Notes under the pieces: model-generated
The model's input: only the letters and a program-made list of their open reading frames with translations
What the model was told of the DNA's origin: nothing
The model's database searches: none
Shown here: one piece after another, positions 7,547-14,373 of the stretch
Position numbering within the stretch: the first letter of the stretch is position 1
How the letters are laid out: the number at the start of each line of letters is the position of its first letter
Program-made: the position numbers and the translations under genes
Assembly: GCA_947446335.1 (NCBI GenBank)
Contig: CANFGA010000016.1
Span: 1 to 16,440 of the forward strand
Reading direction: 5' to 3'
Source: Oxalobacteraceae bacterium
GTDB taxonomy: Bacteria > Pseudomonadota > Gammaproteobacteria > Burkholderiales > Burkholderiaceae_D
DNA length: 16,440 nucleotides

Positions 7547-8020
7547 ATGTTAAAACTTACACCCGTGGAGCGCAGCGCACTGCGCGCCGAAGCACACGCG
7601 CTGAAGCCGATCGTCATCATAGGCGAAGCGGGCTTGACCCCTGCCGTACTCAAGGAAATCGACCTGGGCCTGGATTCGCACGGACTGATCAAAGTCCGCG
7701 TATTCGGCGACGACCGCGAAGCGCGAGTTGGGATGTATGCGACCATTTGCGACAATCTTGGTGCCGCACCGATACAACATATAGGCAAGCTGCTGGTTCT
7801 GTACCGTCCGAAAAAAGAAGTTATCAAGGAGCGCAGCACCCGTAGCGGCAAGGGCATGCGCGAAGTGACCATCGTCAAGGCCAGCGCCAGTGGCACCAAG
7901 CGCCCTTCCGTGACCAAGGTCATGATCAAAGGCAATGAACGCGTCACCGAAGGCGGTTCGATCAAGCGTGCCAAGCCGCGTCAATCCAGCCCGAAGAAAA
8001 GCGCACTGGGCAGGAAGTAA
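7547..8020 (+). CDS. yhbY: YhbY-family (CRM domain) ribosome-associated RNA-binding protein
   Basis: Small RNA-binding protein of the CRM family that associates with pre-50S particles. The protein is 157 aa. The CRM domain covers about residues 1-90, with recognisable segments ALKPIVIIGEAGLT (18-31), VLKEIDLGLDSHGLIKV (34-50) and HIGKLLVLYR (78-87). A lysine/arginine/serine-rich tail of roughly 65 residues follows. The E. coli protein is about 97 aa and lacks this tail. It is the only plus-strand protein gene here, diverging from rlmE and converging on the DUF4149 gene. In E. coli yhbY also sits between greA and rlmE, divergent from rlmE, so the context supports the call. The ATG at 7547 is the first in frame. 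Confidence 0.95.
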   Translation: MLKLTPVERSALRAEAHALKPIVIIGEAGLTPAVLKEIDLGLDSHGLIKVRVFGDDREARVGMYATICDNLGAAPIQHIGKLLVLYRPKKEVIKERSTRSGKGMREVTIVKASASGTKRPSVTKVMIKGNERVTEGGSIKRAKPRQSSPKKSALGRK

Positions 8021-8027
8021 GCGCACT

Positions 8028-8064
8028 GTGCTGAACCGCAGGCGCAGCGCCGGCGGTTCGGCAC
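8028..8064. terminator. Nested stem-loop between convergent yhbY and DUF4149 gene
   Basis: GTGCTGAACCGC (8028-8039) pairs with GCGGTTCGGCAC (8053-8064) over 12 bp with one T-G wobble. The loop holds its own GGCGC/GCGCC hairpin (8041-8045 and 8047-8051). It starts 8 bases after the yhbY stop. No run of T follows on either strand, so a bidirectional terminator is likely from position but not proven by form. Confidence 0.6.
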
Positions 8065-8095
8065 GTTTGATTTCACCTTCAGCAACGCGCCCAAC

Positions 8096-8539
8096 TCAGC
8101 GCATCTTCCATACCAGCACACCCGCCAGCAAACTCTGCACCATGAAAATGATGCTGGAGACGCCGTGCAGCATGCCAAAACGGGCCTTTTGCGCCGACTC
8201 CATCACACCGCCGGCACCGGCTGCTTCGCGCAGCGCAGCCATCATCGGCTGCAGCCCGAAGTGCACCACCAGCGTGCCAAACAAGATCGCCAGCGCCAAG
8301 ACCAGCAAGGTGCGGCGCGCCTCGGTCTCGACCATCTTCATCTGCAGCAGCACCAGCAACAGCACGGCGCACGCAATCGACAGCCAGGCCTGGCTGCGAA
8401 ACATGCTGGCCGCCACCGTTCCCGCCAGCACCCGGTCCGACAGCGTCGCAAACAGCGTGGGGGCGACCAGATAGCCGACCGTCCACAGGCTGCCGGCCCA
8501 CAGCGCGGCAATCAGGCACCGGATGCGCGCTTGCCACAT
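8096..8539 (-). CDS. DUF4149 family integral membrane protein
   Basis: 147-aa hydrophobic protein with four predicted membrane segments at about 7-30, 50-66, 76-96 and 124-144. It carries the early YLVAPTLFA segment and a late MLHGVSS segment that I recognise from DUF4149 (TMEM205-like) proteins, whose role in bacteria is not established. The ATG shares one base with the greA stop (TGATG), so it is likely translated by coupling to greA. It is the last gene of the carA-carB-greA run and converges on yhbY. There are no catalytic motifs, and I infer no function. Confidence 0.85.
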   Translation of the reverse strand: MWQARIRCLIAALWAGSLWTVGYLVAPTLFATLSDRVLAGTVAASMFRSQAWLSIACAVLLLVLLQMKMVETEARRTLLVLALAILFGTLVVHFGLQPMMAALREAAGAGGVMESAQKARFGMLHGVSSIIFMVQSLLAGVLVWKMR

Positions 8540-9015
8540 CAGATGTACAGCACTTTCAAAATCTCGTATTCGCGCGGGCCGGACGGCGCCTGCACTTCGA
8601 CGACATCGCCGGCATATTTTCCGATCAGGGCGCGCGCGATCGGCGACGTGACCGAGACCTTGCTCATTTTCAAATCCGCCTCATCGAGGCCGACGATCTG
8701 ATAGGTCACCTTGGTGCCGGACTCCAGGTCTTCCAGATGGACCGTGGCCGCAAAGACGACACGCCCTTCCGCGTCGAGCGTGGTCGGGTCGATGATCTGG
8801 GCTGCGCCGAGTTTGCCTTCCAACTCGGAAATGCGGCCTTCGACGAACGATTGACGCTCCTTGGCGGCATCGTACTCCGCGTTTTCGGACAAGTCGCCGT
8901 GCGAACGCGCTTCGGCGATCGCATCGATGACGATGCGGCGTTCTTTGGTCTTCAAGTGATGCAATTCCACTTTCAAGAGTTCTGCACCATATTTGGTCAA
9001 TGGAACTGAGGTCAT
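8539..9015 (-). CDS. greA: Transcription elongation factor GreA
   Basis: Binds the RNA polymerase secondary channel and stimulates cleavage of backtracked transcripts. The protein is 158 aa, exactly the E. coli length. The N-terminal coiled coil (about 8-75) carries the tip motif HGDLSENAEYDAAKERQ (39-55), with the acidic residues D41 and E44 that act in cleavage. The C-terminal FKBP-like domain runs from about 80 to 158 and includes SPIARALIGK (124-133). The start at 9015 gives MTSVPLTKYGAELLK; the frame is open a further 26 codons upstream without family resemblance. The Shine-Dalgarno is weak. greA follows carB after 133 bases that contain a large hairpin. Its stop overlaps the start of the DUF4149 gene. 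Confidence 0.98.
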   Translation of the reverse strand: MTSVPLTKYGAELLKVELHHLKTKERRIVIDAIAEARSHGDLSENAEYDAAKERQSFVEGRISELEGKLGAAQIIDPTTLDAEGRVVFAATVHLEDLESGTKVTYQIVGLDEADLKMSKVSVTSPIARALIGKYAGDVVEVQAPSGPREYEILKVLYI

Positions 9016-9063
9016 GTTTTTTCTACAATCTGCTGAATGAATGAATCGCACCGGCCCTATCAA

Positions 9064-9115
9064 GTGAAAACCACAGAGGCCGCACGATATCATCGTGCGG
9101 TGCTCTGTGGTTCAC
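9064..9115 (-). repeat. Long imperfect hairpin between carB and greA
   Basis: AACCACAGAG (9069-9078) pairs with CTCTGTGGTT (9103-9112), and CCGCACGAT (9080-9088) pairs with ATCGTGCGG (9092-9100). The two helices are separated by a G-T pair and one bulged base, and the loop has three bases. GTG/CAC at the base can extend it across an AA bulge. On the minus strand GGTTTT follows, a short T-run. It may be a partial terminator, an mRNA-processing hairpin that sets carAB and greA levels separately, or a dispersed intergenic repeat. Confidence 0.75.
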
Positions 9116-9148
9116 TGTGGCTCAGGTGTGGCTGAGAACTACAATGGC

Positions 9149-12100
9149 CTAGTGTAAGGTTTTATGCAAGCCTTGTAAATCGTAGACACGCAACTCGTCG
9201 ATATAACGAATGCCTTCGACTGCCGCCTCGGCGCCCGCGATCGTCGTGTACGTGGTCACGCCAGCGGCCAGGGCCGAGGTGCGGATCGCACGCGAATCGA
9301 TGATGGCACTGCGTTTTTCCTCTACCGTATTGACCACCAGCGCGATTTCGCGGTTCTTGATCATGTCGACCACGTGCGGACGGCCTTCGATGACCTTGTT
9401 GACCGGGGTCACCGGAATGCCGGCCGCAGCGATCACCGCAGCAGTGCCCTTGGACGCCACCAGCGAGAAACCGATCGCCACCAAGTCACGCGCCACTTGC
9501 ACCGCGCGCGGCTTGTCGGACGCTTTCACGCTCAGGAATACCTTGCCCGATTTCGGCAGCTTGACGCCTGCGCCCAACTGCGATTTGACGAACGCTTCGG
9601 CAAAAGTCATGCCCACGCCCATCACTTCGCCGGTCGACTTCATCTCAGGCCCCAGGATCGTGTCGACGCCGGGGAACTTGACGAACGGGAATACCGCTTC
9701 CTTGACGCTGAAATAAGGCGGCACCACTTCCTCAAGGATCCCTTGCGATGCGAGCGACTGACCGACCATGCAACGCGCGGCGATCTTGGCCAGTTGCAGC
9801 CCGGTCGCTTTCGAGACGAATGGCACGGTGCGCGAGGCGCGTGGATTGACTTCCAGCACGAACACGACGTCTTGCAAACGGCCATCGATTTCCTGTTTCT
9901 GGATCGCGAATTGGACATTCATCAAGCCGATCACGTTGAGACCCTTGGCCATCAACGCGGTCTGACGCTTCAATTCGGCAATCGTTTCCTCGGCCAGCGA
10001 ATACGGTGGCAGCGAGCATGCCGAGTCGCCTGAATGGACGCCGGCTTGTTCGATATGCTCCATGACGCCGCCGATGAAGGTGGTTTCGCCATCTGAGATG
10101 CAATCGACGTCGACTTCGATCGCGTCGTTCAAGAAACGGTCGAGCAAGACTGGCGAATCGTGCGAGACCTTGACCGCTTCGCGCATGTAGCGCTCCAGAT
10201 CGCGCTGCTCGTGGACGATTTCCATCGCCCGACCGCCCAGCACGTACGATGGACGCACCACCAGCGGGTAGCCGATTTCCTGTGCCAGGCGCAGTGCATC
10301 GGCTTCGGTACGGGCAGTACGGTTGGGCGGCTGACGCAACTGCAACTTGTGCAACAGTTTCTGGAACCGCTCGCGATCTTCCGCGGCATCGATCATGTCC
10401 GGCGAGGTACCGATGATCGGCACGCCGTTCGCTTCCAAGTCCAGTGCCAGCTTCAGCGGAGTCTGACCGCCGTACTGAACGATCACGCCGACCGGTTTTT
10501 CCAGCGCGACGATTTCCAGCACGTCTTCCAGCGTCAGCGATTCGAAATACAGCCGATCCGAGGTATCATAGTCGGTCGACACGGTTTCCGGGTTGCAGTT
10601 CACCATGATGGTTTCATAGCCATCTTCGCGCATCGCCAGCGCCGCGTGGACGCAGCAATAGTCGAATTCGATACCCTGGCCGATGCGGTTCGGACCGCCG
10701 CCCAACACCATGATTTTCTTGCGATCGGTCGGCTTCGACTCGCACTCTTCCTCGTAGGTCGAGTACATGTAGGCGGTGTTGGTCGAAAATTCGGCGGCGC
10801 AGGTATCGACCCGCTTGTAGACCGGACGGATGCCGAGCGCGTGGCGCTGCTTGCGCACCTTGGCGTCGCTGGACTTGAGCAAAAAGCCCAGGCGGCGATC
10901 CGAAAAACCTTTTTGCTTGAGCTTGAACAGCGTGGCTTTGTCGAGCGCGTCTAGCGACGTCGTTTCGAGCCACAATTCAAGATCGATGATTTCCTTGATC
11001 TGGATCAGGAACCATGGATCGATGTGAGTGAGTTGATGCACTTCATCGAGCGTGAAGCCTTGCGCGAAAGCATCGCCGACATACCAGATCCGTTCCGGTC
11101 CCGGCTCCCCGAGTTCTTCCTCGATCTTTTCGCGATCGGTGGTCTTCTGGTTCATCCCGTCGACGCCCACTTCCAGGCCGCGCAGCGCCTTCTGGAACGA
11201 TTCCTGGAACGTGCGGCCGATCGCCATCACTTCGCCGACCGATTTCATCTGGGTCGTCAAATGATGGTCGGCGGTCGGGAATTTCTCGAACGTGAAACGG
11301 GGAATCTTGGTGACGACGTAATCGATCGACGGCTCGAACGAGGCCGGCGTGGTGCCACCGGTGATTTCGTTGCGCAATTCATCGAGCGTATAGCCGACCG
11401 CAAGCTTGGCAGCGATCTTGGCGATCGGAAAACCGGTCGCTTTCGAGGCCAGCGCGGACGAGCGCGAAACGCGCGGATTCATTTCGATGACGATCATCCG
11501 GCCATCGGCCGGATTGATCGAAAACTGGACGTTGGAACCGCCGGTGTCGACGCCGATCTCGCGCAGCACAGCCAGGCTGGCGTTGCGCATGATCTGATAT
11601 TCCTTGTCGGTCAGCGTCTGAGCCGGTGCCACAGTGATCGAGTCGCCGGTGTGCACGCCCATCGGGTCGAGGTTCTCGATCGAGCAGATGATGATGCAGT
11701 TGTCCGCCTTGTCGCGTACCACTTCCATCTCATACTCTTTCCAGCCGATCAACGATTCCTCGATCAACAGTTCCTTGGTCGGCGAAGCCTCAAGGCCGCG
11801 CTTGCAAATGATCTCGAACTCTTCTTCGTTGTAAGCGATGCCGCCGCCGCTGCCGCCCATCGTAAACGACGGCCGGATGATGACTGGAAAAGCGCCGAGT
11901 TCGCGCTGCACGCCCCAGGCTTCGTCCAGGGTATGGGCGACGCCGGAACGGGCCGAACCGAGGCCGATCTTGGTCATCGCCTGTTTGAACTTGGAGCGGT
12001 CTTCCGCCTTGTCGATCGCTTCCGGCGAGGCGCCGATCAGTTCGACGTTGTACTTGGCCAGCACGCCATTGTTGTGCAGGTCGAGTGCGCAATTAAGCGC

Positions 12101-12382
12101 AGTCTGGCCGCCCATCGTCGGCAAGATCGCATCCGGGCGTTCCTTGGCGATGATGCGTTCGACGACGCTCCACGTGATCGGCTCGATGTAAGTGACATCT
12201 GCCATTTCCGGGTCGGTCATGATGGTGGCCGGATTGCTGTTGACCAGAATGACCTTGTAGCCTTCTTCGCGCAAGGCCTTGCAAGCCTGGGCGCCGGAAT
12301 AATCGAATTCGCAGGCCTGGCCGATGACGATCGGGCCAGCGCCGATGATCAGAATACTTTTTATATCTAAACGTTTAGGCAT
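9149..12382 (-). CDS. carB: Carbamoyl phosphate synthase large subunit CarB
   Basis: Makes carbamoyl phosphate from bicarbonate, ammonia delivered by CarA and two ATP, for arginine and pyrimidine synthesis. The protein is 1077 aa, the normal length. The two homologous ATP-grasp halves are complete. The carboxyphosphate half has R129 in AEDRSKF and IIRPSFTMGGSGGG (168-181). The carbamoyl-phosphate half has MVLGGGPNRIGQGIEFDYCC and VRPSYVLGGRAMEI. The C-terminal MGS-like allosteric domain includes LSVKASDKPRAVQVARDL and the tail FIDELRVYDL-like segment IDELRVYDLQGL. The ATG at 12382 follows GGAGA after nine bases and overlaps the end of carA by eight bases, so translation is probably coupled. 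greA follows after the hairpin region. Confidence 0.99.
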   Translation of the reverse strand: MPKRLDIKSILIIGAGPIVIGQACEFDYSGAQACKALREEGYKVILVNSNPATIMTDPEMADVTYIEPITWSVVERIIAKERPDAILPTMGGQTALNCALDLHNNGVLAKYNVELIGASPEAIDKAEDRSKFKQAMTKIGLGSARSGVAHTLDEAWGVQRELGAFPVIIRPSFTMGGSGGGIAYNEEEFEIICKRGLEASPTKELLIEESLIGWKEYEMEVVRDKADNCIIICSIENLDPMGVHTGDSITVAPAQTLTDKEYQIMRNASLAVLREIGVDTGGSNVQFSINPADGRMIVIEMNPRVSRSSALASKATGFPIAKIAAKLAVGYTLDELRNEITGGTTPASFEPSIDYVVTKIPRFTFEKFPTADHHLTTQMKSVGEVMAIGRTFQESFQKALRGLEVGVDGMNQKTTDREKIEEELGEPGPERIWYVGDAFAQGFTLDEVHQLTHIDPWFLIQIKEIIDLELWLETTSLDALDKATLFKLKQKGFSDRRLGFLLKSSDAKVRKQRHALGIRPVYKRVDTCAAEFSTNTAYMYSTYEEECESKPTDRKKIMVLGGGPNRIGQGIEFDYCCVHAALAMREDGYETIMVNCNPETVSTDYDTSDRLYFESLTLEDVLEIVALEKPVGVIVQYGGQTPLKLALDLEANGVPIIGTSPDMIDAAEDRERFQKLLHKLQLRQPPNRTARTEADALRLAQEIGYPLVVRPSYVLGGRAMEIVHEQRDLERYMREAVKVSHDSPVLLDRFLNDAIEVDVDCISDGETTFIGGVMEHIEQAGVHSGDSACSLPPYSLAEETIAELKRQTALMAKGLNVIGLMNVQFAIQKQEIDGRLQDVVFVLEVNPRASRTVPFVSKATGLQLAKIAARCMVGQSLASQGILEEVVPPYFSVKEAVFPFVKFPGVDTILGPEMKSTGEVMGVGMTFAEAFVKSQLGAGVKLPKSGKVFLSVKASDKPRAVQVARDLVAIGFSLVASKGTAAVIAAAGIPVTPVNKVIEGRPHVVDMIKNREIALVVNTVEEKRSAIIDSRAIRTSALAAGVTTYTTIAGAEAAVEGIRYIDELRVYDLQGLHKTLH

Positions 12383-13577
12383 TTGTCTTTTTCTCCACTG
12401 CTTTTTGTGTGCCGTCTGCCGAATTTTTTCCGCTCATCAAGCCGATGAAGCGGTCGAACAGGTACGCCACATCCATCGGGCCAGGCGATGCTTCGGGATG
12501 TCCTTGGAAGCAGAACGCCGGCTTGTCGAGTCGCGCAAAACCTTGCAGCGAACCGTCGAACAGCGAAACATGGGTCACGCGGCAAGTGGCCGGCAGAGTT
12601 GCCGCATCGACCGCAAAACCGTGGTTTTGCGAGGTGATCATCACTTGCTTTGTTGCCAGATCCTGCACCGGATGATTGGCGCCGTGGTGACCGAATTTCA
12701 TCTTCAGCGTCTTCGCGCCGGAGGCCAGCGCCATGATCTGGTGCCCAAGGCAAATGCCGAACACGGGAATGCCGCTCTCGATCAATTGTTTGGTCGCAGC
12801 GATCGCATAATCGCATGGCTCCGGGTCGCCGGGGCCGTTCGACAAGAAGATGCCATCCGGATTCAAGGCCAGCGCGTCGGCCGCCGAAGCCTGGGCCGGC
12901 AGCACCGTCACGCGGCAACCGCGCGCAGTCAGCATGCGCAAGATGTTGCGCTTGACGCCATAGTCGAAGGCGACGACGTGATAGGCGGGATCGGCCAATT
13001 TGGCATAGCCTGAGCCAAGTTCCCATTCGGCTTCGGTCCACTCGTAGGCGGCCTTGGTCGAGACTACCTTGGCCAGATCCATGCCAGTCAGACCGGGAAA
13101 CGAACGGGCCAGTTCCAGCGCTTGCGCACTGGACGGCTCGTTGCCCTGAACACCGACCACGATGGCACCGCTTTGCGCGCCTTTTTCACGCAACAAGCGC
13201 GTCAATTTGCGCGTATCGATGCCTGCGATGGCGACAATATTCTCGGCCTTCAGGTAGTCCGACAGCGATAGCGTGGAGCGAAAGTTGGACGCCAGCAAAG
13301 GCAGGTCGCGAATGATCAAGCCAGCGGCATGCACGTGCGCCGATTCGACGTCTTCGACGTTGACGCCGGTGTTGCCGATATGCGGATAGGTGAGCGTGAC
13401 GATCTGGCGGCAATAGCTGGGATCGGTGAGGATTTCCTGATACCCGGTCATGGAGGTATTGAATACCACCTCGCCCGTCGTATGACCGGCAGCGCCGATG
13501 GAAAATCCTTTGAAAATCGTTCCGTCAGCGAGGGCTAGAATGGCTGGAACGGTAGGGCCAGAAAAAAATGGCGGCAA
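12375..13577 (-). CDS. carA: Carbamoyl phosphate synthase small subunit CarA (glutamine amidotransferase)
   Basis: Hydrolyses glutamine and channels ammonia to CarB. With the chosen start the protein is 400 aa. The N-terminal CPSase domain contains ALADGTIFKGFSIG and FNTSMTGYQEILTDPSY. The class I amidotransferase domain has the oxyanion/nucleophile motifs LSNGPGDP and FGICLGHQ (nucleophile C276), and QGHPEASPGP with H360 and E362. The start is taken as TTG at 13577 because AGGAG lies seven bases upstream and the N-terminus then has roughly the expected length. An in-frame ATG at 13631 would add 18 residues but has no ribosome binding site. The TTG/Shine-Dalgarno region is part of a hairpin. 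carB overlaps the 3' end by eight bases. Confidence 0.97.
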   Translation of the reverse strand: MPPFFSGPTVPAILALADGTIFKGFSIGAAGHTTGEVVFNTSMTGYQEILTDPSYCRQIVTLTYPHIGNTGVNVEDVESAHVHAAGLIIRDLPLLASNFRSTLSLSDYLKAENIVAIAGIDTRKLTRLLREKGAQSGAIVVGVQGNEPSSAQALELARSFPGLTGMDLAKVVSTKAAYEWTEAEWELGSGYAKLADPAYHVVAFDYGVKRNILRMLTARGCRVTVLPAQASAADALALNPDGIFLSNGPGDPEPCDYAIAATKQLIESGIPVFGICLGHQIMALASGAKTLKMKFGHHGANHPVQDLATKQVMITSQNHGFAVDAATLPATCRVTHVSLFDGSLQGFARLDKPAFCFQGHPEASPGPMDVAYLFDRFIGLMSGKNSADGTQKAVEKKTNA

Positions 13578-13579
13578 GG

Positions 13580-13601
13580 GGTAACTCCTGATAAAGTTAC
13601 C
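13580..13601 (-). promoter_or_regulatory. Hairpin enclosing the carA ribosome binding site
   Basis: On the minus strand GGTAACT (13595-13601) and AGTTACC (13580-13586) form a perfect 7-bp stem with an 8-base loop. The Shine-Dalgarno AGGAG (13585-13589) has its last two bases in the stem and its first three in the loop. The TTG start begins two bases after the stem. Folding would hinder initiation. Confidence 0.65.
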
Positions 13602-13647
13602 GTAGCTGCGCCACGTCAGACTGACCGGCATGAAGCCCGAACTGCAT
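13597..13647 (-). CDS. Possible 16-codon upstream ORF in the carA leader
   Basis: An ATG at 13647 opens a 16-residue frame (MQFGLHAGQSDVAQLR) that ends at TAA 13597-13599, inside the 5' arm of the hairpin over the carA ribosome binding site. It is in a different frame from carA. The last sense codon is CGG (Arg), which is suggestive because arginine is an end product of the pathway. No good Shine-Dalgarno precedes the ATG, so it may not be translated. Confidence 0.25.
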   Translation of the reverse strand: MQFGLHAGQSDVAQLR

Positions 13648-13727
13648 ATTCGAGCTTGTTTTGGTCGTATTGTATGATGGGATGGTGGTGATCGCTACGG
13701 CAGATGTAAGATTGGCTAAACCTTGCG

Positions 13728-13756
13728 ATTATAGCCGAAAGGGGCCCTTCCGGCAA
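13728..13756 (-). promoter_or_regulatory. sigma70 promoter of carA-carB
   Basis: On the minus strand TTGCCG (13751-13756) is followed after exactly 17 bases by the consensus -10 TATAAT (13728-13733). Transcription should start near 13721, giving an untranslated leader of about 145 bases before the TTG at 13577. This is the only promoter with good spacing I found in the 326-base gap between glcG and carA. The rest of the gap holds the leader structures and the REP-like element. Confidence 0.8.
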
Positions 13757-13809
13757 TCAATCTGCGCGCTATCTCACGCATCAATGGCCTGGCTCAATGA
13801 GAGAGCCTG

Positions 13810-13828
13810 CCCTCTTCTGGCGAGAGGG
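13810..13828. repeat. Short inverted repeat flanking the REP-like element
   Basis: CCCTCT (13810-13815) and AGAGGG (13823-13828) form a perfect 6-bp stem with a 7-base loop. It overlaps the left end of the larger inverted pair. Confidence 0.5.
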
Positions 13829-13900
13829 GTCAGGTTCAATCGGGGGTCACAGTCATTGACTAACACGCGACTGCGCCACCCCAATCGAGCCTGGCCCCTC
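13824..13900. repeat. REP-like inverted pair (possible REPIN)
   Basis: GAGGGGTCAGGTTCAATC (13824-13841) recurs in inverted orientation at the other end: the reverse complement of 13883-13900 reads GAGGGGCCAGGCTCGATT. The two arms differ at only four of 18 positions, all transitions. They enclose about 41 bases. The element begins three bases beyond the glcG stop. A G-rich GGGGTCAGGTTCAAT-type core in paired inverted copies beside a stop codon is the usual form of bacterial REP/REPIN repeats mobilised by RAYT transposases. No transposase is present here. Confidence 0.6.
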
Positions 13901-13903
13901 GAA

Positions 13904-14311
13904 TTAGATAGCCAGCGCGGCGATGCCAGCCTTGGCGATCTGTGCATCTTCGAACGACTTCACGCCCGAGACGCCGACGGCGCCAACGAAGTGGCCTTCG
14001 ACGATGATAGGCACGCCACCTTCGAGCATGCCTTCGATCATCGGCGCGCTCAAGAATGACATGCGGCCATTGTTGATCATGTCTTCATACACTTTCGATT
14101 CGCGCTGGCCGAGCGCGGCGGTCTTGGCCTTCGCTGGTGCGATATGCGACGAAATCGGCGCTGCGCCATCCATGCGCTGCAGCCAGATCAGATGGCCGCC
14201 ATCGTCGACGATGGAAATGACAACTGCCCATTGGTTGGCGACTGCTTCGGCTTCGGCTGCTGCGGCAATTTTCTTTACATCGGCTAGCGTCAATACTGGT
14301 TTCGATTGCAT
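13904..14311 (-). CDS. GlcG/HbpS family (heme-binding-like) protein
   Basis: 135-aa protein of the GlcG/HbpS family (Pfam PF03928), members of which bind heme or small ligands; the biochemical role is rarely known. Typical features are an N-terminal LTLADVKKIAAAAEAEA helix (8-24), the VVISIVDDGGHLIWLQRMDGA segment with DxGG-H, KAKTAAL around the middle, and the glycine-rich GGVPI..GHFVGAVGVSG C-terminal core. The start at 14311 is chosen because AAAGGAC ends six bases before the ATG; the frame is open 22 more codons upstream. No glycolate oxidase (glcDEF) genes are adjacent, so a glc role is not supported. A gap of 62 bases separates it from the patatin gene, and a REP-like repeat follows the stop. 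Confidence 0.9.
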   Translation of the reverse strand: MQSKPVLTLADVKKIAAAAEAEAVANQWAVVISIVDDGGHLIWLQRMDGAAPISSHIAPAKAKTAALGQRESKVYEDMINNGRMSFLSAPMIEGMLEGGVPIIVEGHFVGAVGVSGVKSFEDAQIAKAGIAALAI

Positions 14312-14339
14312 CGTATGTCCTTTAGAATTCAGAAGTTCG

Positions 14340-14345
14340 ATTGTA
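14340..14345 (-). promoter_or_regulatory. Possible -10 element upstream of the glcG-like gene
   Basis: TACAAT on the minus strand lies about 28 bases before the ATG at 14311. No good -35 is found at 16-18 bases upstream, so the promoter is tentative. Confidence 0.3.
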
Positions 14346-14373
14346 CACTGCCCTTCCCCGCATGATGCCAGGA

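Noticed and set aside
9016..9093. 26-codon N-terminal extension of greA
   Set aside because: It runs into the intergenic hairpin and has no similarity to GreA. The shorter start gives the standard 158 aa.
9374..12370. Several long plus-strand open frames opposite carB (up to 448 codons)
   Set aside because: Antisense to an intact 1077-aa CarB. Frames rich in Arg, His and Gln are typical of reverse-strand reading in this composition.
13578..13631. ATG at 13631 as the carA start
   Set aside because: In frame and open, but without a ribosome binding site. The TTG at 13577 has AGGAG at ideal spacing. Not fully excluded.
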